From assembly GCA_900239685.1 (NCBI GenBank), contig OENT01000345.1:62001-126000 (forward strand): DNA of 64,000 nucleotides, written 5' to 3'. This document shows positions 1-11,397 of the stretch, piece after piece. Position numbers and translations under genes: made by a program. The notes under the pieces were generated by a model. That model was not told the DNA's origin. It was given only the letters and a program-made list of their open reading frames with translations, and ran no database searches. Position 1 is the first letter of the stretch; the number at the start of each line of letters is the position of its first letter. The stretch comes from Rotaria macrura. Lineage: Eukaryota > Rotifera > Eurotatoria > Philodinida > Philodinidae.

Positions 1-324
1 TTCGAACATCTTCAATTTCTTCTTTTCAGCAGGCAGAAAATTGAAATAGATCATCACAAAGAAAATGCAGTAAATTATGATCATAAGTAAGTCTTGTCTA
101 CAATGTTTAAGCTGGATTCACACAAATCGTTGCAATCTATTTTGAAGGTCAACATTTTATTGAAGAAAATCTAGAGTAACTATGCATGACATGTTTCAAG
201 TATGATCGTTTTGTTGAAGATGAAATCGATAAATAATTTATTAATAATCAAGCGAAACCGTTCTAATGCTAAATTAAAATTTTATTGATCCATTGCTGCA
301 ACAATAGTAATTATCATGATTACG

Positions 325-1884
325 CTACAAGTTACACCACGCATCAGCCATATAGTTCGAAGGCAGACCTGCTCGAGAACAAGTTCGTTTATCATTCTCA
401 TCATGTGATTCTCTATTTCTCCACGTACAAGCTTCACCGGACAAGCAAAATCAAGTTCATTCGTACATACAGTAAATCTCGAGTGAATCTCCGACACTGT
501 TGATGCCACCATCGTCCGTGCGCGGATCAGGTATCTCAAATATTTTACCTTTTCTATGAAACTTCAACTGCTCTTCTGAAACAGGAGCACAATCATCATT
601 TATCATCATATTCCAGTCCTTACTGCTGGAAAAAGAGCCAGTTCTTCTAGAAGCATAAAAAAAGATCAGTAATGCTGCAAATTTTGATTACTCCTCAACT
701 ACGAAAAGAACATCCATTCGTTGTACGTGAAGAAGAATACAGCAACAACATGGGCAATTATGAACATATTGTTAACCTTTGATTTTCTACCCAGAATTTT
801 CAGTTCGAGAAAATGCAGGCTTTACTACAGATGTATTGTAAGACGCCTGTCTACTTCTTCTGAATTTGTTATTTTTTGTGAGCTTACGTCTATTTGCATC
901 TTTTCGATCATAATTATGCTAATGAAAAATATGCGAGACAATAATTGAGATTGACCCTCTGAAATGTGCATAAATCAACAACACATTTAGCTACGGTTCA
1001 CTTGAAATAAAAAAGGTTGCGAGTGCATATCGTTTGTGGGGATTTCTTTTATCTTGAAAAAAGTGAAAGAATTGATGATGCTCATTTTTTTATCGTATCG
1101 GAGACTACAATCAACAGTAAATAAATGTGAAAACCTCGGACTTAAGTCCGAGATTAATGTGTACTTCAAAAAGTGAATGAGACAAATCAGTCATTCAAAA
1201 ATGTGTGCACAGAAGAAGTATCTTGGTAAACCTTTTTTGGAAACCCCAAAACTAGTAGTTATCTGAGATATATCTAGGCATTTGGTTTCTGGATGCAGTT
1301 TTTGTGCATTTTCAGACCTTTTTTAGGCTATGTTTTGTTTGAAAGCTACGGTTTAGTTCAAAACTAATATCAGATTCGGAATCAACGTTAGAGACTGAGT
1401 CGATTTATATACGTTGTGGATAATTCTGAGAAAAAAAGTTTTTTTTTTGAAAGAATCCCTGTACCCCACCTCAGGAATTGTTTGGTGAACAATGACAATT
1501 TTTTCGATAACTCAGCTATCTCTTGCTGGATCCTTCTCATCTTTGAACTCAACCGAGATACTCATAAGAGAAATCTGTGTACAAAATTTCAGTTTAATCA
1601 AATGTATGTGTGAAGAGTTATCATGTTAAGGGCCGGCCGGACACACTGACCGATTCTAGAGTGTACTCACTTGTTGAGTACACAAAAAAGAATATTTACA
1701 TAGAATAGTTTCAAGATGATTGTCTACAGATTATTGCATAATTCAGTTATTTTTGTGAAACACGATCTAAATTGAGTTTTGACGTACGTAGGATAGAAAA
1801 TTTACCAGCAGCGCCCAGTCCTCCGCAGACTGTGGCAAATATAATCGGTACACAATCAAAAACCATACGCCAATGAGATACCAT
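325..1884 (-). CDS. Small membrane-associated protein, five exons (predicted, 141 aa)
   Basis: I do not recognise this gene. I assembled it from splice sites: exons 1884-1806, 958-888, 846-791, 646-471 and 368-325, all with GT..AG introns and compatible phases, ending in TAG at 325. Exon 1 starts MVSHWRMVFDCV and runs into a hydrophobic stretch ending GGLGAA, probably a signal anchor or membrane segment. Exon 2 holds a second hydrophobic run around LLSRIFFISIIMI. The rest is polar, with a Ser-rich patch and a C-terminal part containing IPDPRTDDGG and a Cys-containing end (NYMADAWCNL). Introns are 847, 41, 144 and 102 bp; the 41-bp one is short and the exon 3 boundary is the least certain. The 847-bp intron could hide another exon. 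It is transcribed away from the gene at 2300. Reading-frame continuity across four introns is the main support; function unknown. Confidence 0.5.
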
Positions 1885-2299
1885 TATTATAGATGAACTG
1901 TTATTTTATTGTAGTTCTCGATGATTATATAAATGGTTGTATGCTATAATTTTCACTAGATAAATCAAAAGACACAGTTTTCAAGAAATTAGTAACAATA
2001 GCTAGATCGTGTTTCACATTTTTAATACCAAAGAGGTTATGCTGAAGGTTTCTATTATTATTTTTTTAACAACAAATAACTCATTCTTGTTTATGCTTTT
2101 CTCGTTCTCCTATTGAATTTTGCCTTGCTAAAGCAAGACTCATGTTTTGTTTACTCTTGTCGTCTCGTTGGCAATCGACTCGCATTTTAGTGAAATAATT
2201 TCTTCTATTCATACCTTGTTTTTGTGGGTAATATTCATACATTGATTGTGCTATTGTCGTCGACGGTCAACGTTTGAAGGCACATTATACAGATAAATT

Positions 2300-3553
2300 A
2301 TGTTGCTAGAAATATTACTTGTTGTCTTCATTTTATTCGTCATACAAGTTCAACATCATTTGCATCATGGATTAGAAATTGCAGGTAAATTTTTTCGATT
2401 GATTTAATGAGAAAAAGAAAAACTCAATGAAAAAAATGCAATTAAACTGGATTATTGACAATTGGTTTTCTACATGGATCAGATCAGAAATTGCGGCGTC
2501 TTTTTTTTTGATAAACTGTTGGTTGTCGTAGAAAAACGGTATTACTTTTCAATAAAATCTTATAACTGTTATCAAGTTTTGAACACATTTTATCATCCTA
2601 TGATGTTCTAAACAAAAGCCGAGAACCTCGCAGATACTCCCGTATGGTTGAATAGAAATCTTAAAAGTTAAGAAACACGTGAATTGGATCGATCTTCGTA
2701 GTAGATTTAGATTTTCTACTTCAATCAAGACTTATTCTACGTAGATTGAGGAAAAATAAATGTGCACTATTCTAGTGTAAAATAGACGAGATCATATTAC
2801 CTATAGAAACATATGACTAACAGTACATATGTCAACATGTAAGTGGGTTAAGAAAACAAATTTTCCAGTTAATAGATCGTTTTAAAATTGTATCTTTCAT
2901 TAAAATGTTTTTGTCATATGAGGAAGTGAAACCAATTCACACAATCCAACATTTCATGCTCTCTTGAACTCTAATAAAATAATTCTGTGATCGAAGCTAC
3001 CCTCTCCCTATAATCATATCAATCAATTTTACAGAGTTATTATTGAGTTTTGACACAGACTTGTATGCTAATATAAAAATAGGAATGATTGGCATCTTCC
3101 AATGCCGAATTTAATTCATTCAGAATATGCCTTTTACAGGGGATCCCAGCTGCTATTGTTCAGGGTGAAAGCTGCGCAAAAGTATGTCCATCAATGATAG
3201 CTTTTTAACATTACTAGATTATATTTCTTCTAATACATATTTCGATTTCTGCTGTTTTGTTTTCATCTGCTATATTTAAATGTGCATTGTGAATGCGTTT
3301 TCTTTACCTTAGGTATGTCAGCATTGGAGAGGGAGCACTTATCACTATTGGATCGGCGTTTGTTTCTAGCCGAAAATGGATCTTTTACAGAAGAATAGCC
3401 CTAAAATTAAGTAAAAAAAATCCACATTCTCGCGTTTTTTAAGATTCAATACCTATCTTTTTAGCACTCAAACCATTTCTGTGCAACAGGCCTTATTCAT
3501 CACTCATACTGTTCCTTTTCTTGTTATCAGTGCTCGTTGCATATATAAAATAA
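2300..3553 (+). CDS. Small secreted or membrane protein, four exons (predicted, 98 aa)
   Basis: Not recognised. Exons 2300-2384, 3140-3164, 3313-3410 and 3465-3553 join in phase through GT..AG introns of 755, 148 and 54 bp and end at TAA. The N-terminus (MLLEILLVVFILFVIQVQ) is a strong signal peptide or signal anchor. It is followed by a His-rich patch, a 25-bp micro-exon giving GDPSCYCS, a central segment with SIGEGALITIG followed by the basic run SSRKWIFYRR, and a hydrophobic C-terminus (SSLILFLFLLSVLVAYIK) that could be a second membrane span or a GPI-type tail. An AATAAA-like signal follows near 3620. The gene lies head to head with the one ending at 1884, about 415 bp apart, so the two may share a promoter region. 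The first intron is long enough to hide another exon. The micro-exon is the weak point of the model. Confidence 0.5.
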
Positions 3554-4165
3554 CCATGCTATAGATGATCGAATGAATGCGTGTACAAAAAATCTTAGTA
3601 AATCTACTGAAGTGTTAAAATAAAGGACACTAGATTTAATTCAGCTACGAATGGTTCAGAACCGTATAACATACATATCACCGAAGTACCGGTAATAATC
3701 CCTAATAATAAAATAGTTGCTTTCAAAAATCAATTAATTCGGAATTTTTTGAAACTCTATCTGATTACAAGAAAACAGTGGACACAGTAAATAATAATTT
3801 GATTACAATCTTTCTTTTTATGGAAAAATTTTAATACATATTTCCATAAAAATTTTAAGAAACGTTGATTATTACCGAATAACACGTCAAAATGACATCT
3901 ATGTGGACTTCTGGAGATAAACTTTGAATAATCAGGACACCTTAAAAATATCAGGAAAGTTGTATCGCTGCGAGACCTGCTTTTAATTTATTTTAATAGA
4001 CGAAAGAATGATATATTAATTTGAGTAAAGATTGAACTGCGAAAATTTGATAGGTTCAACATCACAACTAAACTGAACTAATATTCGAAACAATCGTCAA
4101 TATGATGCTTTGGACGAAGGATGCGTTTCTGAACTATATTATTATGCACATCGCACAATAGTATA

Positions 4166-4813
4166 TTGTTTCTATGTTTAATTTCGTTTTTAGTCACTCG
4201 ACAATTGCCTTCAACATGGGAACCATTAGTAGATGGAACATTAAAATATATCGTATCTGATATTACGGATGAATACAAATCTATTGCCGATCCTTTTCTT
4301 AAATTAATGCAAGGATGTTGTATGAAAATCATTCATATTGAAAGAATTCAGAATGTACGCTGGTATTTACAGTACGCAGCACATCGTCGTGAATTCGAGA
4401 AACGATTCGATACTAATACTGAAAAACGCTTGTATCATGGCTGCCCGGAAAACGCTGCTGAGTTTATTGTTGAATCTTGTTATAATAGAAGCTTTGCTGG
4501 AATAAACGGTAGCACATACCACTAGATCTTTTCTATTTCATGATATGCACTTCGTTCGTTTATAGGTACGGTGTACGGCTTAGGTGCTTATTTCTCATCG
4601 AATCCAGCTTACAGTCACAATTACGCGACACCGAATGGAGATAGAAAACGACACATGTTCGTTTCACTTGTTCTTGTTGGAAAAACGACCATGGGTAATA
4701 GCAGTATGAAAACTCCACCACTTGGATTTGATACTACCACGGATGGAAACCATATAACTGTGGTATATCATGATGCACAAGCTTATGCAGAATATTTAAT
4801 TACATATGAATAG
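4166..4813 (+). CDS. PARP14/15-like ADP-ribosyltransferase catalytic domain
   Basis: Transfers ADP-ribose from NAD+ to targets. The two exons 4166-4508 and 4566-4813 join in phase (G|GT) across a 57-bp intron and give about 196 residues, essentially one PARP catalytic domain. Visible landmarks: WEP near residue 18, the family-typical EYKSIADPF region, RLYHG with the NAD-binding His at 91, YGLGAYFSSNPAYS with the conserved Tyr at 123, and a C-terminus AYAEYLITYE. The third catalytic position is Leu/Ile rather than Glu, which in PARP14/15-type enzymes goes with mono- rather than poly-ADP-ribosylation. The N-terminus is uncertain: a TTTTTAG acceptor lies at 4188-4194, so the true gene may begin in an upstream exon I could not place. 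No macro or WWE domain is visible. Family assignment is firm; the completeness of the gene is not. Confidence 0.82.
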
Positions 4814-5962
4814 AATCGGTTCGCTTTTATCTGTTGCGTTCTTTGATTTGTTTATCTTTCTTATGTTTAATGAACGTTACGCATGCTAAATAATAACGGT
4901 TGTAGCTATTTAGTGTATCATGGATCTTTTACAATACATAATCTGTAAATTCTGCGTTTTACATTATAATATTTACTCCGAATTCATTCCTACGTCTCTA
5001 GTAGGAAGACATTTTACTTCTTCTTCACTTCATAATGGGATGAGTTACTAGTGTCTTGTTTGCCAGACATTGCTCAAAAATAAATTTACTTGCTGTTTAC
5101 AAAAAGAAAAACTATTCATCAGAGAACATAACTGCAATAACACAGATCAGGTCTTGTAAATATTTTATTTTATCTATAACTAGTTGATTTTTCTAAAAAA
5201 CTTAGTGATATACTTTTTCCATCGGATAATCTATAATCATGCAAACATTGATTTTTTCACAGACGTTCGGATAGAAAAAAAACCATTCAAACGTATTGTA
5301 CTTGAAAAATGGATGACAAAACATAGGTGAGCGAAGAGCACAGCCAATGAACCGTTTAGGGGGAAAATCGAAAAAAATAAGCTAAATAATAAAGAAAAAG
5401 TAAGTATTGTCGTAAGTAGAATGATACCGAATACGTGTAAAAACAATATTTTCCTAATACTTCCATGTACTGTAGTGGAGATTCACGAAATTATGCAGCC
5501 AATTTCTACGTGCTTCAACAATCTTAATGTATAAAAATTACTTCCACCAAAATCAGTCAACACTTGTTTTAATAAAACTATTTTACATGTCAAACCTTTT
5601 TCTTAGTGTTTCCCTTGCTACTACTCAATGAAATTTCTTTAAAATGAAATCCTAATGATTTTAATGTTGGCCTATGCAAAAATGAAAAAGTGTCTCAATG
5701 CTCGTTATCAACAGTTTTTCATTCATAAAACATCGTCTATAGCTAATACTAAAAGAATTTTCTGAAAGCTCCTGAGGAGTTCTACAATTCTAACTGAAAA
5801 ATGAATTTAAAAAAGATATTAAAATCGATTGAGCAGACCACAATTTATAATCATTTTCTTTTCGTCACACTACGGTACAATGATTAGGTCATGTTTCGTC
5901 GAAAAGTGAAACTTAATCAACAGAGAGAGAGAGAGAGAACATATCCTGTTTAATTAGATTGG
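4814..5962. other. Gene-free stretch
   Basis: AT-rich sequence between the PARP gene and the FLYWCH fragment. I see no coding exon with consistent splice sites. A short GA microsatellite sits at about 5923-5938. Confidence 0.5.
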
Positions 5963-6289
5963 TTAAGTCATACTAACACAAGGTGAATGTGCATATAATG
6001 ATATTAGTTCTTCTCGGTAAATTCTTTTCACTGATTGAGGCGAGTCTGCAATGCGCCGTTTTAAGTTCTGTGGAAATTCTTCAACTTTTCCTTTATTCTG
6101 ATCAGCTTCACGACTATGTTGTTTTTTGTTGCTTGGTGGAGTTCCTACATATTGTATTGCCCGTCCAGGACAAGAACGATCTTCACATCTCCAATAAATA
6201 CTCGTATCAACAATTTTCTCTTGTTTATAATGAAAATTATCAAGAATTAAATTTCGTTTGTTACGTTTAGTTGAAGCAATAGATAACAT
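5963..6289 (-). CDS. FLYWCH-type zinc-finger fragment (MULE transposon remnant)
   Basis: The 108-residue frame starts at the Met before LSIASTKRNKRNLILDNF; the open frame upstream of it looks like noise. The region LILDNFHYKQ...YWRCEDRSCPGRAIQYVG matches the FLYWCH zinc-finger pattern (aromatic-rich strand, then WRC-x4-C-x-GR). The domain normally ends in an HxH pair; here the matching place reads QHSRE, so the second His seems to have become Arg. The tail NLKRRIADSPQSVKRIYREE resembles the linker that follows FLYWCH domains in MULE-transposase proteins, but no transposase core follows. FLYWCH domains bind DNA, and in animals they often belong to Mutator-like elements. I infer a transposon-derived fragment, perhaps non-functional because of the lost ligand. 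It could also be a single-domain host gene. Confidence 0.6.
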   Translation of the reverse strand: MLSIASTKRNKRNLILDNFHYKQEKIVDTSIYWRCEDRSCPGRAIQYVGTPPSNKKQHSREADQNKGKVEEFPQNLKRRIADSPQSVKRIYREELISLYAHSPCVSMT

Positions 6290-6422
6290 GGTTTTGTTTT
6301 CAGATAAATAACTATCGCATATGAAAAGAGTTCCTTTTTTTTGAGTGCATTTATAGAAACTTCTCAATGTAAACACCACTACGATAGTTAAGCTACTTTT
6401 AATCAGCTTGGTTAGAAGATAA

Positions 6423-6990
6423 TTGTTTAAGACAATCAAAACGATTCAGCTGGTCGTTTTGATTCTGCTTTTTTTCATTGTAATTTTATTTTTCGACGAA
6501 ACGGAAAAATCAATTAGATTTTCGACGAAACAGGAATACAACGGTACAATAGCTGCGCTCTCCACTCATAAACAATTAATACCAAACACTAATGACTTTA
6601 GAAGTGTTATATGTGCTTTTTAATCGTTTATCAATTAGCCTTTCTTTCCATAGCTTAATAGTGCTATACATGTAATATCCTAAAGAGCTAAATGAAACGA
6701 CATACTAATTACTAGATAAAGGTTATGTTTATATTTGTCCTGTGTTATCTAATCGAATGAAACTTGTTTTTTATTCACTAGATGTACTTATGCTTCAGTT
6801 CAAACTGAAGAACAACACTCATATGTTATTCTGCATCAGAAAAATTCTATGCATCAATTACTGCAGCAACTACTCCTGTATTTTAAACAATAAAGTAATC
6901 AGTCGTGTGAGAAAAGTGATAGAGACCCCTACTATGTGGACGTTTCTCCCGAGTGGTAAACAAAAAGAAGCATTTCAACAGTTAAATATT
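6423..6990 (+). other. Possible exons of a degraded type II membrane-protein gene
   Basis: A frame at 6423-6623 begins MFKTIKTIQLVVLILLFFIV, a short basic N-terminus plus a signal anchor, like the start of Golgi glycosyltransferases. Downstream, a segment after an acceptor-like CTAG near 6782 reads CTYASVQTEEQHSYVILHQK, and another near 6927-6985 reads TPTMWTFLPSGKQKEAFQQL before GTAAGA. The phases of these pieces do not join directly and the first frame ends in a stop, so this is either a gene with exons I cannot connect or a decayed one. The first piece overlaps the 5' side of the FLYWCH frame on the other strand. Confidence 0.25.
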
Positions 6991-8129
6991 GTAAGATTTT
7001 AAGCAGTGTCAGTCATGGATAGTATATAGTTGTGAAACGACCCGACCACCTCAGTCGAGTTATTGACTTTTTTTATCTACTGTTTTCATTAAGAAAAATT
7101 CTGTGTGAAAAATAAGCAAAGTGTTTGTTTTTTATTATAACTTCATCATTGGTGATATCGCCATAGCTATGAACAGTATCATCGGGCAATATTGGTATTG
7201 ATAATATATAGAGGAAGAGTTTCTTTAGATATGCTATTTTTATTTCGATCGAGATCCAACATTCAATGAACTGATTTCATGAAATATAAAAATTCGATAT
7301 CATACGATAACACAGAGTATGCGATATCGTTTTCTAGCTGATCGATGTCAATTCTTCACATTGAACTCTACATGAACAAATATTTATCGATCACAGTTTG
7401 CTTTGTAATACTGATCAATATTTAATAAGCAGCGATCATTGACAGAACTGTATTCTTTTCATTTCTCAACGTTCTCGTATAATAGATCGATTCGAAATCA
7501 AATAGAAGATCACAGTCTCATACTTCCATCTAAGCATTTGTTGACATTTTATTCTCTCGGTTAACGAACAATCTTTTTCGAAATCCTCGAGTTTTCTTGT
7601 TTCAAATAATTTTGTCTAGATTTATTCTGTATAATCATTATGTTCTTTATGTTTCCGACGTCTATGAACATTAAATCTACTAGAAGTGAATATTAATTCA
7701 AAAGATGACGATGTGACATCTCTTGAGAAATTTAACATTTGTTTGCTTTTCAAAAGGGATAAAGTTCATAATCACCCATGGGTATACATTATCGAATTGA
7801 ATCAGTCGATGAGTGTTTTGAATATTCTATTGAAATAATAGTATTATTTGAAGTTTAAGATACTCGTAAGTTAATAATTATATGTATGAAATAAAACAAA
7901 AACAAAACACTAGCATCTCTTTATATTGTTTATTTTTTAGAAATTCAGAAAAATAAAAATACTGACAATAGATATGTGACAATAAAAGCGAACACATTGG
8001 AATGTTTATTATTAAACGTTTGTTTGACTCGAATATTTATACTAAAAGGAAAAAAACACATATACATATATATATTTATATTGCCATCGAACTGAGATTA
8101 AAGAGAAGAGAAGAAAAAAAAAACTAATT
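6991..8129. other. Gene-free stretch
   Basis: AT-rich DNA with no convincing exon. Its 3' part is presumably the 3' flank of the minus-strand gene ending at 8130. TATA/CATA-rich simple sequence lies at about 8055-8080. Confidence 0.5.
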
Positions 8130-11100
8130 TTAACAAACCATTTGGTCTTGTAATAATTTAATTGTTTGTTTATCTTGTTCTCGTTCTTTACGTAATATTA
8201 CAATTTCCTTGTAGAACAAAACGAAAAACAATTCTCGTTTCAATTTAAAAATAAAGAAGAAAAAAAAAATTCATTTTTATTACTTTAACTAAATCATCAT
8301 AAGAAGAATTTTCATCAATCGGATTACGAGGAGTAATTTCACTACTACTCATTGAATAATGTCTTGAACCGATCATAGATTCGTGGATTGAACCCATCAT
8401 AGAATCCTTGAATAATGAAAAAAAATTTTATTCTGGAATTATCGAAGAAAAGAAAAGAAAAGAAGTAACTTACTGTCATACTAGTACCATCTGAATGTTT
8501 TAATAATCGATCAAGTTGATGAAGAATTGTTTTAACAACCATAACGTCTTTCATCACTTGTCGATAGGATTCGATATCCATCGTAATTTGTTCACCATCT
8601 TCACGTGGTGGTAAAGAATTTGCTGGTGGTTTTAATGAAACTGATCGTGTCAATAATCTTCTGAAAATATCAAGGTTCAATGTGAAAAATATTCAATTAC
8701 ATATATCATAAATCGAGAATAACGTGACGTAACACTTCGGGCACTCAGGGAATCGAGAGAAAGAAAAACACGAGGAAATATTGCTTCGACATAGTAAGAA
8801 TGAGATTGAATAACTCACAAATGATGAAATTATTTAGTAGATTCAATCAAGAAAGTCTATTGTACATTTCTGTCACGTCTTGAAAAGAAAAATGTTTGCC
8901 TACTGTAACCAATATATCACAATTAATCGTTATGTACTGTCTTCTATCTAGTTTAATGTGCCATAAAATGTAGTTTTGTTATCTCTTTTGACATTCAAAT
9001 GTCATTACTTGCTTTGGATATACATAAAGTCGATTATTATTTTTTTTCTTACAAACTTTCTAATACAATTAGATTGGAAATAACTTGACAGTTAATAAAT
9101 CATTCATATCGAATGAATGACCTTTTCAATACGTTTATCAATGACAATCGACGAGTTTGATTACAATTTTCGAAAGATTTTCTGTAGTCTACAGCTCTCA
9201 ATATATTTTCTGTATAATAGATGTCCCTAGAGTCGTTCTTTAATATTTTCAAATGAATACATTTCACTTTTGGCGTTGCTCCGTCGAAGAACATCTATTT
9301 CACATACCGATTGTGTTCATTATCAGTAATATTGTCCATTCGATTACTCAATTCAGTTAATTCATCAAGTGACTCTCGAAGATTAGCATTGATTTTATCA
9401 GTTGTTGAACATTTGATTACATTTGTCGAACGATTATCTTTAGACACATTTTGAAATAATGCTATATTAGGTTTGACAACAGTTGTCGATGTTATCATTA
9501 TTGGTTTTTTGTTTGCTTCAATGGATAATGACGTTGATGATATTGAATCGGTTCGATCACTTACAAATAAGTAAAGAAGTATAAATATGTGGGGGGTATG
9601 AAATATTTATATGTTTTTATTTTACTTTTTACTAATAGATTCAAGTGTCAATGTATCATCGTAATCACATATTAAATCATCTGATTTTAGACTACAATTG
9701 TCATCATCAAGAAATGCATCATTATTCAATACATCCGATAAATGCGATGATGATGATTGTGTACTTGAAACACGTTGTCGTTGTCGATTGACTTGTGAAT
9801 TTTGTGCCGATGGTACACGATTCGAAGCTAATGTTATACTTGCATATGCAGAATCACCATGTGAACTTGACACTTGTTGAGAGGATTCAATTTTGAAATC
9901 ATCATTCTAGAAAAAAAAACAAAAAACATTATCTTATTTAAAACTGAAGAAAACAACACAAAAAAAATAAGATCGTTTGCTTTTACTTGATTTTTGACTG
10001 GAGAAATATCAGTTGTTTGTTCATTGGTAGATTTATGTTCATGTTTTTCTTCTTTAATAGCTAATGGTGATTTCAATGAATTCGATTCAGATGGACGTCG
10101 AGAGTAAAAAGTCATACGCTTTTGAGTTTTATAGCGATCACGAATAACAGTAACATTTGCTTTTGAAGGTTGAATAGGAGGTGTCGACATTGGTGAGGAT
10201 ACATTTGAACGTAAACGATTCGTTGTTGACAATTTTATTGCTGATGAATCTTTGTTCGTATTATGGCAAGGAGGAATCAATTTTGTTTTCGCTACATGAT
10301 TTGTATTTGATGATGAAACAGTAGATCGATTTGATGTTGGTTTTGGTATTGTTTGATATTTTGTTGCGCGCTGAGAAGTAGTTGTTGATGAAGAATTAAC
10401 ACTCGCTGTTGACGATGGACTAATTGAACGACTACGTGCTGTTAGTGATGATGTTTGTGTTGGTTGTAAAGTATTTGATACAGTTGGGCGTGGTATGAAA
10501 CCGAAACGTGGTTGTGTATTATGTTGTATAGAAGATGGATGTGGTGCACGATTTACTGTTGACATTATGGGTCGAGTGAAGTCTGTAAATTGAACACAAT
10601 AGCAAGTATACAAACAATGTTTGAACGATGAATGTTAGAGAAAATAGATCAATAACAAGAGAAAAAAACAGAAAATGTCGACCGATAAATGTTAACCTTC
10701 ATATGAATTATAGTAATTTTTTTTCCATGTCTTCGTTCTGCGATAAAAAAAAGAATAGTAGTCAGAAAATGGCGGAAGGGGACAATAGGAAAAAAAGCTT
10801 AGCATGGAAGAAGGCAAGAAAAGAAAAAAAGAAAAAGAGCGCTCGTGGCTGTCGACGATAAAATGCAGAATTAATTTTTTTTCTTGTCATGAGTCATATA
10901 CTAGCTTTCCTAGGAATTGTCGAAGAGAATAACGACAACGAGAACACGTTACCTGTTTGCTTAGTTGCTGTACTATTTTTACTAGTCACATTTCTAGATG
11001 GTACAGATCCATTCAATGATGTTGCTGTTTGATGACTAGGGTGTCGAGTTTTGGATACGGGGATACGTGTTGGAACGTGTGACATAAATGATGAGGACGA

Positions 11101-11397
11101 TGACATCCAACTAAATCTAATAGAATTATTGTTGCTAATATTCTGTGAATATAATTGTATTAAACTATTCGTATTGTTTGAATGAACGATAGGATCTTTG
11201 TAACAAGACGATTGAACATCAAAATTCGATAATAAAGATTGAGGACGTTGAAATTGTTGGTTTTGAAAAAGAGGTAAGGATAATGGCGGATTTTGCTTAT
11301 TGTCAAGATTAATCGAGTTCTTTGACGTTATTCGTTTATGCAATCGTTGATGATCTTTCTGCCGATGTCGTGTTGTTGATGTGCAAGAACCCATCAT
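8130..11397 (-). CDS. Serine-rich protein with C-terminal coiled coil, seven exons, 653 aa
   Basis: Exons 11397-10953, 10582-9987, 9906-9626, 9559-9308, 8660-8474, 8406-8284 and 8207-8130 join in frame (1962 nt). Introns are 370, 80, 66, 647, 67 and 76 bp, all GT..AG. The N-terminal two thirds are low-complexity Ser/Thr/Asn/Gln-rich and basic, of the kind seen in cytoskeleton-binding proteins. The C-terminal third is ordered: LRESLDELTELSNRMDNI, then MDIESYRQVMKDVMVVKT followed by a helical ILHQLDRLLKH, and a final coiled coil LVKEIVILRKEREQDKQT. From memory the MDIESYRQ region and the Ser-rich plus coiled-coil layout recall the CCSER/FAM190 family, which I cannot verify. There are two candidate starts: the ATG at 11397, or the next one at 11394, which would give MGSCTS, a possible myristoyl/palmitoyl signal. 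No disruption is seen. Gene structure is confident; family and function are not. Confidence 0.8.
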
